From: Flemingiibacterium sp045578725
Lineage (GTDB): Bacteria; Bacillota; Clostridia; Oscillospirales; CAG-272
DNA: 64,000 nt
Assembly: GCA_045578725.1 (NCBI GenBank)
Contig: JAZNKS010000052.1
Span: 9,610 to 73,609, forward strand
Direction: 5' to 3'
Shown: positions 8,234 to 16,758 of the stretch, one piece after another
Layout: every line of letters starts with the position of its first letter
Numbering within the stretch: the stretch's first letter is position 1
Position numbers and translations under genes: made by a program
The notes under the pieces: generated by a model
Database searches by the model: none
Seen by the model: the letters and a program-made list of their open reading frames with translations, nothing else
Told to the model about the DNA's origin: nothing

Positions 8234-9874
8234 ATGAATTCAACCGCAATGAAAACCGTTCTGAAGGTTGCCGCCTGCGTAATTGCGCTGTTTATTCCAT
8301 CTTATATAGCGATTGCCAGCTTTGTCATGGCACAGAATGCGCCGGTCAGCGAAAAAAGCGTATCCCGGCTTGAAATTACCGATGTGGCGGGCAGCTATTA
8401 TTCTCTGGATGCCGCAAAGGAAGAGGATGCCGCTGTGATTGCCGATTTCGTTGCGATCAACGATCGGGCCAAGAAGCAGTCCTCGCTTCCCGAGCCGCTG
8501 GTCGGAACCGATTATTTTGAGTTCAAGTATCACAATTACGGCCGGATTTCGACCTACCGGTACTATTTTTCGACCAATCCCAACGAAGCGTATTTTGTCG
8601 ATCATAACGGCGATGCCTATCAGATTGCCGAGGCGGATGCCGCTTCGTTCCTGTCCACAACCTGGGCGCGCTGTCTTTACAATACAACCAGCTTCCCGAC
8701 GATGACCATTTCCGGCGAAACGGTGGTCCCCGCCGAAGCCGAATGGGCGTATCAGACCTACGGCGGTGAGTATGTTCCGCTTGAGGATATCCCGTCCGGC
8801 GGTGCAACCGAAAAGGTTTACCCGATGAAGGGCGCATTTGCCATGAGCTTTGACGATCAGCCGGATTTCCTGACGCTGACCATCAGCGATAACGGAACGA
8901 TCATCTACAGCGATGTGTACGAAAACATTGCCAATGCCCAGCTGGAGGGCAAGACCATTGAGGTTGTTGCCGAAGCCAGCTGGTACGAATCGGAGGAGCA
9001 GACCTGCTACGGCACAGCGACCTACCGCTTCAAGGCCAAGATCCTGCTTCCCGCCGTCTTCTATCTCGGCGAAACGACGATTGATCCCGGCGAATTCGTG
9101 GTCATCTCGGCCAAGAATGTTGACGATCCCTCGGCGATCACCTTCACAAGCGATCCCGATATCGGCTACACACCCACTTTCTTTGCGGACGGGGATTATG
9201 TCCGTGCGCTGGTTCCGATCCGGTACGATTTCACCGGCACGGGCGTGAAGTTCACCTGCTCGTACGGCGAAGTAACCCAGGAAATGAATCTGGATATCGC
9301 ACCCAAGACCTTCAAGAGCGTGGGCCTTGATATCCGCTATGATATTGTCAGCCAGACCCGTACCGAAGCGACGCTGGCGGCCTTTGCCGAGGCGGCCCGC
9401 ACGATCACGGCAACCGCCGAGCCGACCCGGATGTGGGAAGGCGCCTTCCTGGAAGGCATGAAAGGCGGCACGCTCAACTGCGGCTTCGGTGTCTACCGCA
9501 CGATCCGGGCGACCGGTGAAACCTATCGTCATGAGGGTGTGGATTATGTCTTTGGCAAGGGCGGTTCGGATGTCTTCGCAGTCAATCACGGCAAGGTTGC
9601 TTATGTGGGTTATCTGGATCTGACCGGTTACCTGATTGTCATCGATCACGGCCTCGGACTCAAGAGCTGGTATGCCCATCTGGGCTCGACGATGGTCAAT
9701 GTCGGCGACACGGTGGAAAAGGGACAGGTCATCGGCCTTGTCGGCTCCACCGGATTCACCAAGCAGCCGGCTCTCCACATGGGAATGTCGGTATACGATG
9801 TTCCGATCTGCCCGTACGATCTCTGGGAGGATGAAAAGGTTCCCGGATCCGGCGGCGTGATCATGACGGAATGA
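8234..9874 (+). CDS. Membrane-anchored M23 (LytM-type) peptidase
   Basis: 546 residues. One N-terminal transmembrane helix (about 8-32, VAACVIALFIPSYIAIASFVMA) anchors a long extracytoplasmic part. Residues 40-410 are a beta-rich region without a recognised domain. The C-terminal 120 residues are an M23 metalloendopeptidase: HEGVD (His433, Asp437) and WYAHLG (His481) with LHMG (His515) give the zinc-binding and catalytic histidines, and intact GHGL-type glycine loops follow the family. It probably cleaves or binds peptidoglycan peptides. ATG 8234 has AAGGAAGG 8 nt upstream. The last four bases overlap the start of the lipoprotein gene (ATGA), so the two are translationally coupled. Confidence 0.88.
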   Translation: MNSTAMKTVLKVAACVIALFIPSYIAIASFVMAQNAPVSEKSVSRLEITDVAGSYYSLDAAKEEDAAVIADFVAINDRAKKQSSLPEPLVGTDYFEFKYHNYGRISTYRYYFSTNPNEAYFVDHNGDAYQIAEADAASFLSTTWARCLYNTTSFPTMTISGETVVPAEAEWAYQTYGGEYVPLEDIPSGGATEKVYPMKGAFAMSFDDQPDFLTLTISDNGTIIYSDVYENIANAQLEGKTIEVVAEASWYESEEQTCYGTATYRFKAKILLPAVFYLGETTIDPGEFVVISAKNVDDPSAITFTSDPDIGYTPTFFADGDYVRALVPIRYDFTGTGVKFTCSYGEVTQEMNLDIAPKTFKSVGLDIRYDIVSQTRTEATLAAFAEAARTITATAEPTRMWEGAFLEGMKGGTLNCGFGVYRTIRATGETYRHEGVDYVFGKGGSDVFAVNHGKVAYVGYLDLTGYLIVIDHGLGLKSWYAHLGSTMVNVGDTVEKGQVIGLVGSTGFTKQPALHMGMSVYDVPICPYDLWEDEKVPGSGGVIMTE

Positions 9875-10272
9875 GGAAAATCAGACACCTGCTTTTCCTG
9901 CCGATCCTGCTTTGTATCCTCACAATGGTGTCCTGCAGCAGCGGGGAAAATCAGCCATCTGCCGAAACCGGCTTTCCGAACGGACAGGTTCAGCGGGAAA
10001 TGCTGTACTACAGGGGGCAGGTTTGGGGTCTGGATTTCTATGGCACGGAAAAGCCGACCTCTCTGCCGGACGGATTTACGCTTGTCGGCGTGACCTGCGG
10101 TGAGAATCCGGAAGCGGTTCCCGCCAAGGAGCTTCACACCGCGCACATCCCCGAAAATGTGGAGGTCTATGCCAGCACCGATGATACCGCCTGCATTTAT
10201 CTGAAGGATTACTGGGGCGAGGGGACATTCGGAAGGTTTGTTGTGATTGATGTTTCGTCGTACACCGAATGA
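9871..10272 (+). CDS. Small putative lipoprotein
   Basis: 133 residues. Basic start MRKIRH, hydrophobic stretch LLFLPILLCILTM and a lipobox-like VSC with Cys22, so the mature protein would be lipid-anchored outside the membrane. The mature part (about 110 residues) has no recognised domain. The ATGA overlap with the M23 gene suggests a joint envelope role. After the gene comes a GC-rich hairpin (10291-10316) without a T-tract. Confidence 0.7.
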   Translation: MRKIRHLLFLPILLCILTMVSCSSGENQPSAETGFPNGQVQREMLYYRGQVWGLDFYGTEKPTSLPDGFTLVGVTCGENPEAVPAKELHTAHIPENVEVYASTDDTACIYLKDYWGEGTFGRFVVIDVSSYTE

Positions 10273-10290
10273 ACCAAATAATAACAGCGG

Positions 10291-10316
10291 CCGCTCGCCA
10301 TTCCACCGGCGAGCGG
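10291..10316 (+). terminator. Hairpin after the lipoprotein gene, weak terminator
   Basis: 9-bp perfect stem CCGCTCGCC / GGCGAGCGG with an 8-nt loop, but no T-tract follows. It may act as a processing or mRNA-stabilising structure, with read-through into the phosphatase gene. Confidence 0.4.
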
Positions 10317-10337
10317 CTGAATTTATAGGAGGAACCC

Positions 10338-10817
10338 ATGCTTCGCATTCTATTCGTCTGCCACGGCAATATCTGCCGCAGCCCGATGGCGGAATTTATC
10401 ATGAAGGATCTTGTAAAGAAAAAAGGGCTGGCCGGGCAGTTTGCGATTGCATCCTGCGCGACCAGCACGGAAGAAATATGGAACGGTATCGGCAATCCGG
10501 TCTATCCGCCCGCCCGCGAGGAGCTGGCTGCGCACGGCCTCGGATGTGAGGGCAAGCGGGCCGTCCAGCTGAGCCGGAGCGATTACGGGGCGTGGGATCT
10601 GCTTGTCGGGATGGACAGCGCGAATATCCGCAATATGCACCGGATGCTCGGCGGCGATCCCGAGGGGAAGATTCACAAGCTGATGGATTACACCGGGCGC
10701 GGCGGCGATGTCAGCGATCCGTGGTACAGCGGCCGATTCGATGTCGCGTACCGGGATATTTTCGAGGGCTGCACGGCGCTGCTGGAAACGCTTCTTCGGG
10801 ACGGAACGGTCGGTTAA
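10338..10817 (+). CDS. Low-molecular-weight protein-tyrosine phosphatase
   Basis: 159 residues, normal for the family. The P-loop CHGNICRS (Cys8-x5-Arg14-Ser15) starts the protein and the general-acid loop SDPWYSG (Asp127) is in place, so it should be active. Such enzymes remove phosphate from protein tyrosines, often from BY-kinases controlling exopolysaccharide assembly. A polysaccharide cluster does lie in this window, but far away. AGGAGG is 5 nt before ATG 10338. No separate promoter is apparent, so it may be transcribed from the M23 promoter. Confidence 0.93.
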   Translation: MLRILFVCHGNICRSPMAEFIMKDLVKKKGLAGQFAIASCATSTEEIWNGIGNPVYPPAREELAAHGLGCEGKRAVQLSRSDYGAWDLLVGMDSANIRNMHRMLGGDPEGKIHKLMDYTGRGGDVSDPWYSGRFDVAYRDIFEGCTALLETLLRDGTVG

Positions 10818-11602
10818 TTCCGGGCAAGACCGAATTTCTGCTCCGGAGTCAGCCGCTCTTTCGTGGTGATGACGGGGCTGACGGCGGTGGGCGTGATGGC
10901 ATCCCACACATCCCTCGGCTTCAGATACCCAAGGGCCGCCGCTTGAAAGGCTTCCCGGAAGGCATCGGTGTCTGCTGCCGGGAGGGATCCTGACGGAAAG
11001 AGGACAAAGTACGCGATATCCTGCCTTGCCGGATCGAAGCCGCAGAACACGCGCCCGCCGGATCCGGCGAGTGGAGGCAGGCGGTTCAGAACCGTCAGGG
11101 AATCGGACAGAAGGTTCCACCGCGCCAGCGAATCGATGGCCTCGATTTTAACGGTATGACGATGTTCGCAGGGAGGCTCTTCCGGAATCACTTGGCTGAA
11201 ATCCCATTGTCCGCGCGGCGTATGATTCCAGCCGTAGAGGCGCATTTCCTCGGGTGTGTACAGCCGGGGATAGGAAATTGCCTGTCCCAAGCGTTCGGCA
11301 AGCGCATGAAAAACGGAATAGATCTTTTCATAAAAATCCTCTCCCATGGCGGGGGAGGATTTTTGCTTATGAATATACACGCTCAGGATTTCCTCCCGAA
11401 CAAAAACGGCGGGGATTGTATCACGCCGGAGCGGTTCGGGGCGTGGCTCTGGCAGGACAAGCTGTGTAGAGGCCTGCAGATAACAGGCTCTGGCACCAAG
11501 CCCGAGCGAGCTTTCAAGTTCGGTAAGAAAGTCCTTGGCGAGGGGCGTGTGATCGGCACGCCCGGTTCGCAGAACCTCCTCAATCGGAGTGCGTGTCAGC
11601 AT
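10814..11602 (-). CDS. Unrecognised 262-aa protein
   Basis: No family recognised. The protein is soluble-looking, without signal peptide or membrane segment, and has a moderately conserved-looking central part (FYEKIYSVFHALAERLGQAISYPRLYTPEEMRLYGWNHTPRGQWDFSQVI). It lies 9 nt after the Gfo/Idh/MocA gene and has a weak AAGGG site, so the two form an operon. The stop overlaps the convergent phosphatase gene by 4 bp. Codon use matches the neighbours. Confidence 0.6.
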   Translation of the reverse strand: MLTRTPIEEVLRTGRADHTPLAKDFLTELESSLGLGARACYLQASTQLVLPEPRPEPLRRDTIPAVFVREEILSVYIHKQKSSPAMGEDFYEKIYSVFHALAERLGQAISYPRLYTPEEMRLYGWNHTPRGQWDFSQVIPEEPPCEHRHTVKIEAIDSLARWNLLSDSLTVLNRLPPLAGSGGRVFCGFDPARQDIAYFVLFPSGSLPAADTDAFREAFQAAALGYLKPRDVWDAITPTAVSPVITTKERLTPEQKFGLARN

Positions 11603-11611
11603 CAGAAACCC

Positions 11612-12679
11612 TTAAAAGCGGACAGCGGTACCGGTTTTGCTGGATTCAAAGGCGGCCTCGATAACACGGAGAACGCGCAGAACCTCGGCGGGCTTGACAA
11701 TCAGCTCCTCGGTGCCGTCGAGCACGCCGGCGATGTTTTTGTATACGCTGGACCAGCTGCCACTCGGCATCACGGACGGTGCCTCCAGCTCCTCAAACTC
11801 GCGGACCTTGTGGAGCTCCTGATGACGGTAAATCACCTTGTTGTCGATGAAGGCGGGCGATTCGAACGGTTCGGTATAGTCTTCCTTGATGCGGCGGACA
11901 TGAGCGGTCGGATCATTCATGGTCTGCATCGTCATTGCACCCTTATCGCCGAGCACATACCAGCGGGGCAGAACCTGGGGCGAATAGGTTGTGACCTCCA
12001 TCTGTGCGACGAGGCCGCTCTCGAAGGTGATGATGACCTTGCTGTAGTCATCCACTTCCTCGGACCAGAGGCGGATGACATTGGCGGAAACGGTCTTGAT
12101 CGGCTCCTTGATGAGCCAGAGAAGCTGGTCGAGCATATGGACGCCCCAGTCAAGGAGCATTCCGCCGCCGTGATCCTCCATGCCGCGCCAGCCGTACATC
12201 ATGCCGTTTCCGTTGGCGGAATGAATGCGCGATTCGATCAGGAACGGCTTGCCGACCGCATCCTCGGCGATGGCCTGCTTGATCTTCATGAAGTCGGGGT
12301 CAAAGCGGCGATTCTGATGGACGGTGAAAAGCTTGCCGGCCTTCTCGGCGGTGTCAATCATTTTCTGAAGCTCGGCGCTCGACATGGCGGCGGGCTTTTC
12401 GACCATGACATTATAGCCGGCCTCCAGTGCGCGGCAGGCCATCTCGCAGTGATAGTTGTTGGCGGTTGCGACCAGAACCAGATCGAATTCGTGCGAGGCG
12501 AGGAATTCATCCAGATTATCATAGGCCTTCAGACCGTTTTTGACGGCATTTTCAAGCCGTACGGGGTCAATATCATATGCGGCGACGGCTTCAAAGGGAA
12601 CGTCCTCTGCCGCGATGGAGCGGAGGTGATGGCCCATGGCCATACCGCCGAAGCCGATGATTCCGAGTTTGTGTGTCAT
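11612..12679 (-). CDS. Gfo/Idh/MocA-family NAD(P)-dependent oxidoreductase
   Basis: 355 residues. N-terminal Rossmann motif GIIGFGGMAMGHH (residues 6-18), the family motif EKPAAMS with the catalytic-type lysine, and a C-terminal alpha/beta domain with the conserved DWGVHMLDQLLWL. Members oxidise or epimerise sugars, inositols or their acids; the substrate cannot be told from sequence. The ATG at 12679 is preferred because an in-frame ATG at 12754 would lie inside the -35 box. AAAGGATG precedes the start. First gene of a two-gene operon with a perfect promoter. Confidence 0.88.
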   Translation of the reverse strand: MTHKLGIIGFGGMAMGHHLRSIAAEDVPFEAVAAYDIDPVRLENAVKNGLKAYDNLDEFLASHEFDLVLVATANNYHCEMACRALEAGYNVMVEKPAAMSSAELQKMIDTAEKAGKLFTVHQNRRFDPDFMKIKQAIAEDAVGKPFLIESRIHSANGNGMMYGWRGMEDHGGGMLLDWGVHMLDQLLWLIKEPIKTVSANVIRLWSEEVDDYSKVIITFESGLVAQMEVTTYSPQVLPRWYVLGDKGAMTMQTMNDPTAHVRRIKEDYTEPFESPAFIDNKVIYRHQELHKVREFEELEAPSVMPSGSWSSVYKNIAGVLDGTEELIVKPAEVLRVLRVIEAAFESSKTGTAVRF

Positions 12680-12725
12680 AATACGATCATCCTTTCTTTT
12701 TGCGCATCGGTGCGCTGTTATTGCT

Positions 12726-12754
12726 ATTATAGCATCCGCAGGCGTGCTTGTCAA
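12726..12754 (-). promoter_or_regulatory. Promoter of the Gfo/Idh/MocA operon
   Basis: Minus strand TTGACA (12749-12754), 17 bp, TATAAT (12726-12731). Divergent from the transporter promoter 30 bp away. Confidence 0.9.
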
Positions 12755-12784
12755 GACAGCTGTAAAAATATATTCCCAAACCGG

Positions 12785-12813
12785 TTGACAAATCGGAAAA
12801 AGTATGATACAAT
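12785..12813 (+). promoter_or_regulatory. Promoter of the DMT transporter gene
   Basis: TTGACA (12785-12790), 17 bp, TACAAT (12808-12813). The predicted start site near 12820 coincides with a LacI-type operator. Confidence 0.85.
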
Positions 12814-12820
12814 ATCGGAG

Positions 12821-12834
12821 TGAAAACGTTTTCT
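12821..12834. promoter_or_regulatory. LacI-family operator / cre-like site
   Basis: TGAAAACGTTTTCT, with the 12-bp perfect palindrome GAAAACGTTTTC. It has the central CG and half-site layout bound by LacI-family proteins, including CcpA (cre), and overlaps the predicted start of transcription, so binding would repress. The LacI-type regulator encoded downstream at 13790 is the obvious candidate; CcpA is the alternative. Confidence 0.7.
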
Positions 12835-12852
12835 TAAATGAAAGGACAACTC

Positions 12853-13731
12853 ATGAATTATCTTCTTCTTGCCATTTCCATCGGCGCCTGCGTTCTGCAG
12901 AACGCCCTTTTGAACCGCGAAAGCAAGCACGGAATGAAAACGCAGAAAAGCGTATATTTCTTCAATATGCTTCTCTTTGCCTTCGGATTCCTGCTTTTTC
13001 TTCTGACGGCGATCGGTCAGCCGATCTCCCTCTATACGCTCGGCTTCGGCGTATTCTTCGGTGCGGTTACCATCGTGCAGAACATCTGCAATCTGATGGC
13101 GCTGGCCCGCGGCCCGATGCACATCACCTTGCTTCTGACCACCTCCTCGCTTGTCATTCCGTCCCTGTCCGGCATCTTCATTGACGGCGACAAGCCGAGC
13201 CCGCTGAAAATCACGGTTATCGCCGTGCTGATCGTTTTCATCTATCTGTCGATCGACCGGCGCGGCAATACCGATTTCAAGCCGCATTGGTTCCCCTGCG
13301 CGCTGACGGCCTTCCTGTGTCAGGCTGCGGTCGGCATCATGCAGAAAATCCATCAGGCCTCGGCACACCATGCGGAAACCTCGGGTTTTCTGGCCGCGGC
13401 CTTCTTCTGTTCCTTCCTCTTTGCCGCGGTGATGACCCTTCTCGCCAGCCGGAACGAAAAGGCAGCCGGGATCAAGGGCGAAGCCTTTCCGAAAGGGCGG
13501 ATGCTGATCGCGCTGATCTGTGGTCTGACAACCTATCTGATGAACGATCTCAATCTCAAGCTGTCGGGCCTGATTCCGAGCCAGATCTTCTTCCCGCTGG
13601 TCAATGGAGCCTCCCTGCTTCTGAATACGCTGACGGCTGTACTTCTTTTCCGCGAAAAGCTGACCGTGCGCCAGCGTATCGGCCTGGCCGGCGGCATTGC
13701 CGCGCTGATTCTGCTTTGCATCCTGCCTTGA
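12853..13731 (+). CDS. DMT/EamA-type membrane transporter
   Basis: 292 residues with ten hydrophobic segments in two halves, matching the 10-TM drug/metabolite transporter superfamily. The second half ends with the typical LTAVLLFREKLTVRQRIGLAGGIAALILL of EamA repeats. The substrate is unknown. I choose ATG 12853 because AAAGGA lies 8 nt upstream of it and covers the other in-frame ATG at 12838. Preceded by a LacI-type operator and followed directly by a LacI-family regulator, so it is likely induced by that regulator's ligand, perhaps a sugar. The -35 box of the regulator gene overlaps this stop codon. Confidence 0.8.
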   Translation: MNYLLLAISIGACVLQNALLNRESKHGMKTQKSVYFFNMLLFAFGFLLFLLTAIGQPISLYTLGFGVFFGAVTIVQNICNLMALARGPMHITLLLTTSSLVIPSLSGIFIDGDKPSPLKITVIAVLIVFIYLSIDRRGNTDFKPHWFPCALTAFLCQAAVGIMQKIHQASAHHAETSGFLAAAFFCSFLFAAVMTLLASRNEKAAGIKGEAFPKGRMLIALICGLTTYLMNDLNLKLSGLIPSQIFFPLVNGASLLLNTLTAVLLFREKLTVRQRIGLAGGIAALILLCILP

Positions 13732-13756
13732 CAAGCGGATGCATCTGTGGTATAAT
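13728..13756 (+). promoter_or_regulatory. Promoter of the LacI regulator gene
   Basis: TTGACA (13728-13733), 17 bp, TATAAT (13751-13756). The TGA stop of the transporter gene is inside the -35 hexamer. Confidence 0.9.
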
Positions 13757-13789
13757 GAGGGAAATCAACCTTAGAAAGCAGGGATTTCC

Positions 13790-14818
13790 ATGCCCAGAGT
13801 AACGATAACCGAGGTTGCCCGCGCGGCCGGCGTTTCAGTTGCCACTGCCAGCAAGGCGCTCAATCACACCGGAAGCATCAGCGCGGATACCATCAGCCGC
13901 ATTACCCAGGCGGCCGATCGGCTGGGATACCGTCCGAACCGGGCCGCACAGCTGCTGGCCGGAAAGAATAAGAAGATCGGCATCCTCATTCCCGAATTCC
14001 CGGAGGAGGTTGTATCCCTCTACCGGCGCGGGCTGGAAGAAGCAATGGCTTCCTATGAGGAGTACGGCTTTCAGCACAAGCTTGTCAGCTATAAGCACGA
14101 TTATGACCGCAAGAGCTTTCCGCAGGCGCTGGAGCAGCTTTGCGGCGAATGCAATGGTCTGATATTTATGAGCGGCTATCGGGAATCCATGTATCACCGC
14201 GAGCTGGAACAGGTGGATATTCCGAAAATCTCTCTTCACAGCATGGTGGATCCCTCGCTCTGTCCCACGGTGTCCATCGATGCCGTCGGTGTCGGCCGGA
14301 TGGCGGCGGATTTTCTCAGCCTGTGTATGCGGGGAAAGAAGGCGGCCGTGATTGCAGGCGCTCATGCCGGTGTCCACCGTTACAATATTGAAGGCTTCCG
14401 ATCGGCGGCCGCAGAGCGAGGCCTTGAAATTCTGGCGATCGAAGAATGCTACGATTCGCTGGAGCGGGCATACACCGTCACCGAGCAGATCCTTTCACAG
14501 GGCGAACCGGATGGGATCTTTGTTTCCACCTATGCGGCGCCTGCGGTTTGCGACTGCCTGAAGGCGCACGGAAAGGCGGGGCAGATCCGCGTCATCGGCG
14601 TGGATATCTACCGCGAATCGGCGGCTTGTCTTACGGACGGATCGCTGACGGCCTGCATCTGCCAGAATCAGCCTCTGCAGGCGAAGCTGGCGGTGGAAAT
14701 GCTGATCTCGGTTCTGCGCGGCGAACGCAGGCCGACGGAGAGCCGGTTTGTCAAGCCGGAACTGGTCCTTCGAAGCAATCTGCGGCATTATACAACCGAT
14801 ATTATTCAGGATGAATAA
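13790..14818 (+). CDS. LacI-family transcriptional regulator
   Basis: 342 residues. N-terminal LacI HTH: TITEVARAAGVSVATASKALNH, hinge RLGYRPNRAAQLLAG, then a periplasmic-binding-like effector domain from about residue 62 (KIGILIPEFPEEV...). This is the normal full-length LacI/GalR arrangement, so it senses a small molecule, usually a sugar, and binds a palindromic operator. A matching operator lies about 950 bp upstream in front of the transporter gene. It has its own strong promoter and an intrinsic terminator. Confidence 0.93.
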   Translation: MPRVTITEVARAAGVSVATASKALNHTGSISADTISRITQAADRLGYRPNRAAQLLAGKNKKIGILIPEFPEEVVSLYRRGLEEAMASYEEYGFQHKLVSYKHDYDRKSFPQALEQLCGECNGLIFMSGYRESMYHRELEQVDIPKISLHSMVDPSLCPTVSIDAVGVGRMAADFLSLCMRGKKAAVIAGAHAGVHRYNIEGFRSAAAERGLEILAIEECYDSLERAYTVTEQILSQGEPDGIFVSTYAAPAVCDCLKAHGKAGQIRVIGVDIYRESAACLTDGSLTACICQNQPLQAKLAVEMLISVLRGERRPTESRFVKPELVLRSNLRHYTTDIIQDE

Positions 14819-14821
14819 AGG

Positions 14822-14849
14822 AAATCCCGGATCGTTCGATCCGGGATTT
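14822..14849. terminator. Bidirectional terminator between lacI-type gene and the minus-strand operon
   Basis: 12-bp perfect stem AAATCCCGGATC / GATCCGGGATTT with loop GTTC; the arm itself supplies T residues on either strand. It sits between two convergent genes. Confidence 0.75.
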
Positions 14850-14852
14850 TCT

Positions 14853-16103
14853 CTATGCCTTAATATAAGAATCCTGCCGCAGCTCCAGAAAGTCATCCAG
14901 AAGATCGGCGAGGGCGGCGCTGTGATAATCGGGCGCGGCTGTGAAGCGGATGCCATCGCCGAGCTCCATCCGATGGCCGCCGGCATCGTCAAAGGAGATG
15001 CCAAGGCCGCGCAGACTCTGCACACGGTGGAATTGCCCGAGGGCCTCCCCCCATCCAAGCCCCGGCTGTTCGCTTTGGATGCGGCGGACGGCGGCGCGGA
15101 TTTCCAGTGCCTTTTCCAGCGTCATCGTGTCGCAGATGCCGGAGGCGATCCGGGTGATCTTTTCGGTGTCGGTATACCGGAAGGCGGGGAGCGTGTTCTC
15201 GCCGCATCCGGAGCCAAGAGTGCGCTCTAAAATCGCGCGCTGTCCCTCGTTCAGCCGGGCATCGGTGTGAAATTCCGCACGGTCGAAGGCGGACATGGCG
15301 TGCTTGTTGTAGAGAATGCCGATAACGCTCCGGATATGCGCGGCTGTCTGCGGATCCAGATCCAGCGTACCGTCAGCCAGAAGGGTATCGCACATCGAGC
15401 GGGAGGTGCAGGCGCGAAGCTTTTCCAGCACCTCGCTCCGGTGACGGGTGGCCATCAGCGAAAGCAGAATCATGGTGTCGCTGTTGTCGGGGAGGGAAGC
15501 GGCGAGATAATCCCCGAAGGAGGGGCGGGTGGTTTCGCAGTAATGGTAAAGACGGGTATCAAGCTGGCGCTCCGTGCAGATCAGATGGCTCATGAAATCC
15601 ATGAAGTATTCCATCTCACGGCCGATCGGGGAATTGTCGCAGGCCGGTTTATCCAGTGTCCGCTCTTCAAACAGGCCGAGAAGATAGGTCTTGATCCGAT
15701 CGAAGCAGTCCGTCACCAGCGAATCCTTCTCGGTGTTGATCCAATAGGTCAGCTCCGGCATGGAGGAATAAATGAAGCTGCGGCTGAAAACAAAGCGCTC
15801 CAGGTATTCCTTCAGCGAGCGGATGCCGCGTGTGCCGCGCTCGGAATACATGGCGATCCGGATGTGGCCGCTCTCCAACAGGGAAAAAAGCAGGCTGCGG
15901 TGCCCGGCGGCGGGGAGATTGGCATCCGGCAGAACCGCGAAAAAGCCGTCGATCAGCTGGGGACAGGTGAGTGCCAGCGGCTCCTCATGAAAGATCAGGC
16001 TCTCATACAGCGCGGCCGAGGCGTGCCAGTAATGGGCGGGAACGGAGCTGTTATGCCCGCGCCCGGGATTGAATTTTATCGAATCAAAGACATCCGTTAC
16101 CAT
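14853..16103 (-). CDS. Unrecognised 416-aa protein, third gene of a NUDIX operon
   Basis: No family recognised. The sequence is soluble, without signal or TM segments, and looks mainly helical (for example HRSEVLEKLRACTSRSMCDTLLADGTLDL). It contains a cysteine-poor body and a conserved-looking N-terminus MVTDVFDSIKFNPGRGHNSS. ATG 16103 has AAGGAG 7 nt upstream and overlaps the end of the NUDIX gene by 20 bp, arguing for translational coupling. A longer open frame reaching 16577 is the shadow of the NUDIX gene. It might act on the same metabolite as the NUDIX enzyme, but that is only context. Confidence 0.65.
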   Translation of the reverse strand: MVTDVFDSIKFNPGRGHNSSVPAHYWHASAALYESLIFHEEPLALTCPQLIDGFFAVLPDANLPAAGHRSLLFSLLESGHIRIAMYSERGTRGIRSLKEYLERFVFSRSFIYSSMPELTYWINTEKDSLVTDCFDRIKTYLLGLFEERTLDKPACDNSPIGREMEYFMDFMSHLICTERQLDTRLYHYCETTRPSFGDYLAASLPDNSDTMILLSLMATRHRSEVLEKLRACTSRSMCDTLLADGTLDLDPQTAAHIRSVIGILYNKHAMSAFDRAEFHTDARLNEGQRAILERTLGSGCGENTLPAFRYTDTEKITRIASGICDTMTLEKALEIRAAVRRIQSEQPGLGWGEALGQFHRVQSLRGLGISFDDAGGHRMELGDGIRFTAAPDYHSAALADLLDDFLELRQDSYIKA

Positions 16104-16758
16104 GGAAAGCTCCTTTTTGCCGGCAGGCGATCTGATATTGATAGAGGGCACTCTGGGTGAAGCCGTCGATGATTTCACCGTGCAGGATGGCAGATTCGGC
16201 TTCCTCTGTCGTGAAAAGGCGGAATCCGAGGATTCCCTCCTCCTCCTGCGGTCTGCCGATCGCGTTAATATGGGCGATGGCGATATCGACGATGCCGCCG
16301 CTCTGCCCGCTGTCGGCGATGGTGCGGCCGAGAAACTCCACCGAATCGGTTTCGGCACCGATTTCTTCGGCCATCTCGCGGCGGATCTGCTCCTCGGGTG
16401 CGGTATCCGGATCCAGAAAGCCGCGGGGCAGCTCCCAAAGGAAGGCTTCACTCCGCACGGCATGGCGAACATGGCGGAGGAGGATGATTTTTTCCTCGTA
16501 AATCGGCAGGCAGACCACTCCGGCCCGCTTCTGGCGTGGCAGGATGCGGGAGTAGGTATACCTCCCCCCGCCGTCATCGATCAGATCAGCAACGAGATCG
16601 ATCCACCTGCTGCGGAAGACAACGCCGAGCGGGGTATCCTCCGAGTCGTATTCTTCGAGAATGGCCGGATCGGTGATGATATGGAATTTTTCGAGGGGGG
16701 CGAATTCTTCGGGGCGCTCCTTCATCAGCGCCAGATACTTCCGTATGCGTGGTTTCAT
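16084..16758 (-). CDS. NUDIX hydrolase
   Basis: 224 residues with a Nudix box at about 112-134: GFLDPDTAPEEQIRREMAEEIG. The metal-binding REMAEE part is intact, while the first glutamate of the GX5E consensus is replaced by Thr (the common GE-T of ADP-ribose pyrophosphatases reads DT-A here). The flanking ELPRGFLDP resembles ADP-ribose/nucleoside-diphosphate-sugar hydrolases. About 75 residues lie before the core. The start overlaps the stop of the upstream unknown gene (ATGA) and the end overlaps the downstream one, so three genes are tightly coupled. Confidence 0.85.
   Translation of the reverse strand: MKPRIRKYLALMKERPEEFAPLEKFHIITDPAILEEYDSEDTPLGVVFRSRWIDLVADLIDDGGGRYTYSRILPRQKRAGVVCLPIYEEKIILLRHVRHAVRSEAFLWELPRGFLDPDTAPEEQIRREMAEEIGAETDSVEFLGRTIADSGQSGGIVDIAIAHINAIGRPQEEEGILGFRLFTTEEAESAILHGEIIDGFTQSALYQYQIACRQKGAFHGNGCL

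Noticed and set aside
12751..13734. 327-codon minus-strand frame opposite the DMT transporter
   Set aside because: Highly charged repetitive translation (Q, R, G, D) typical of an antisense shadow.
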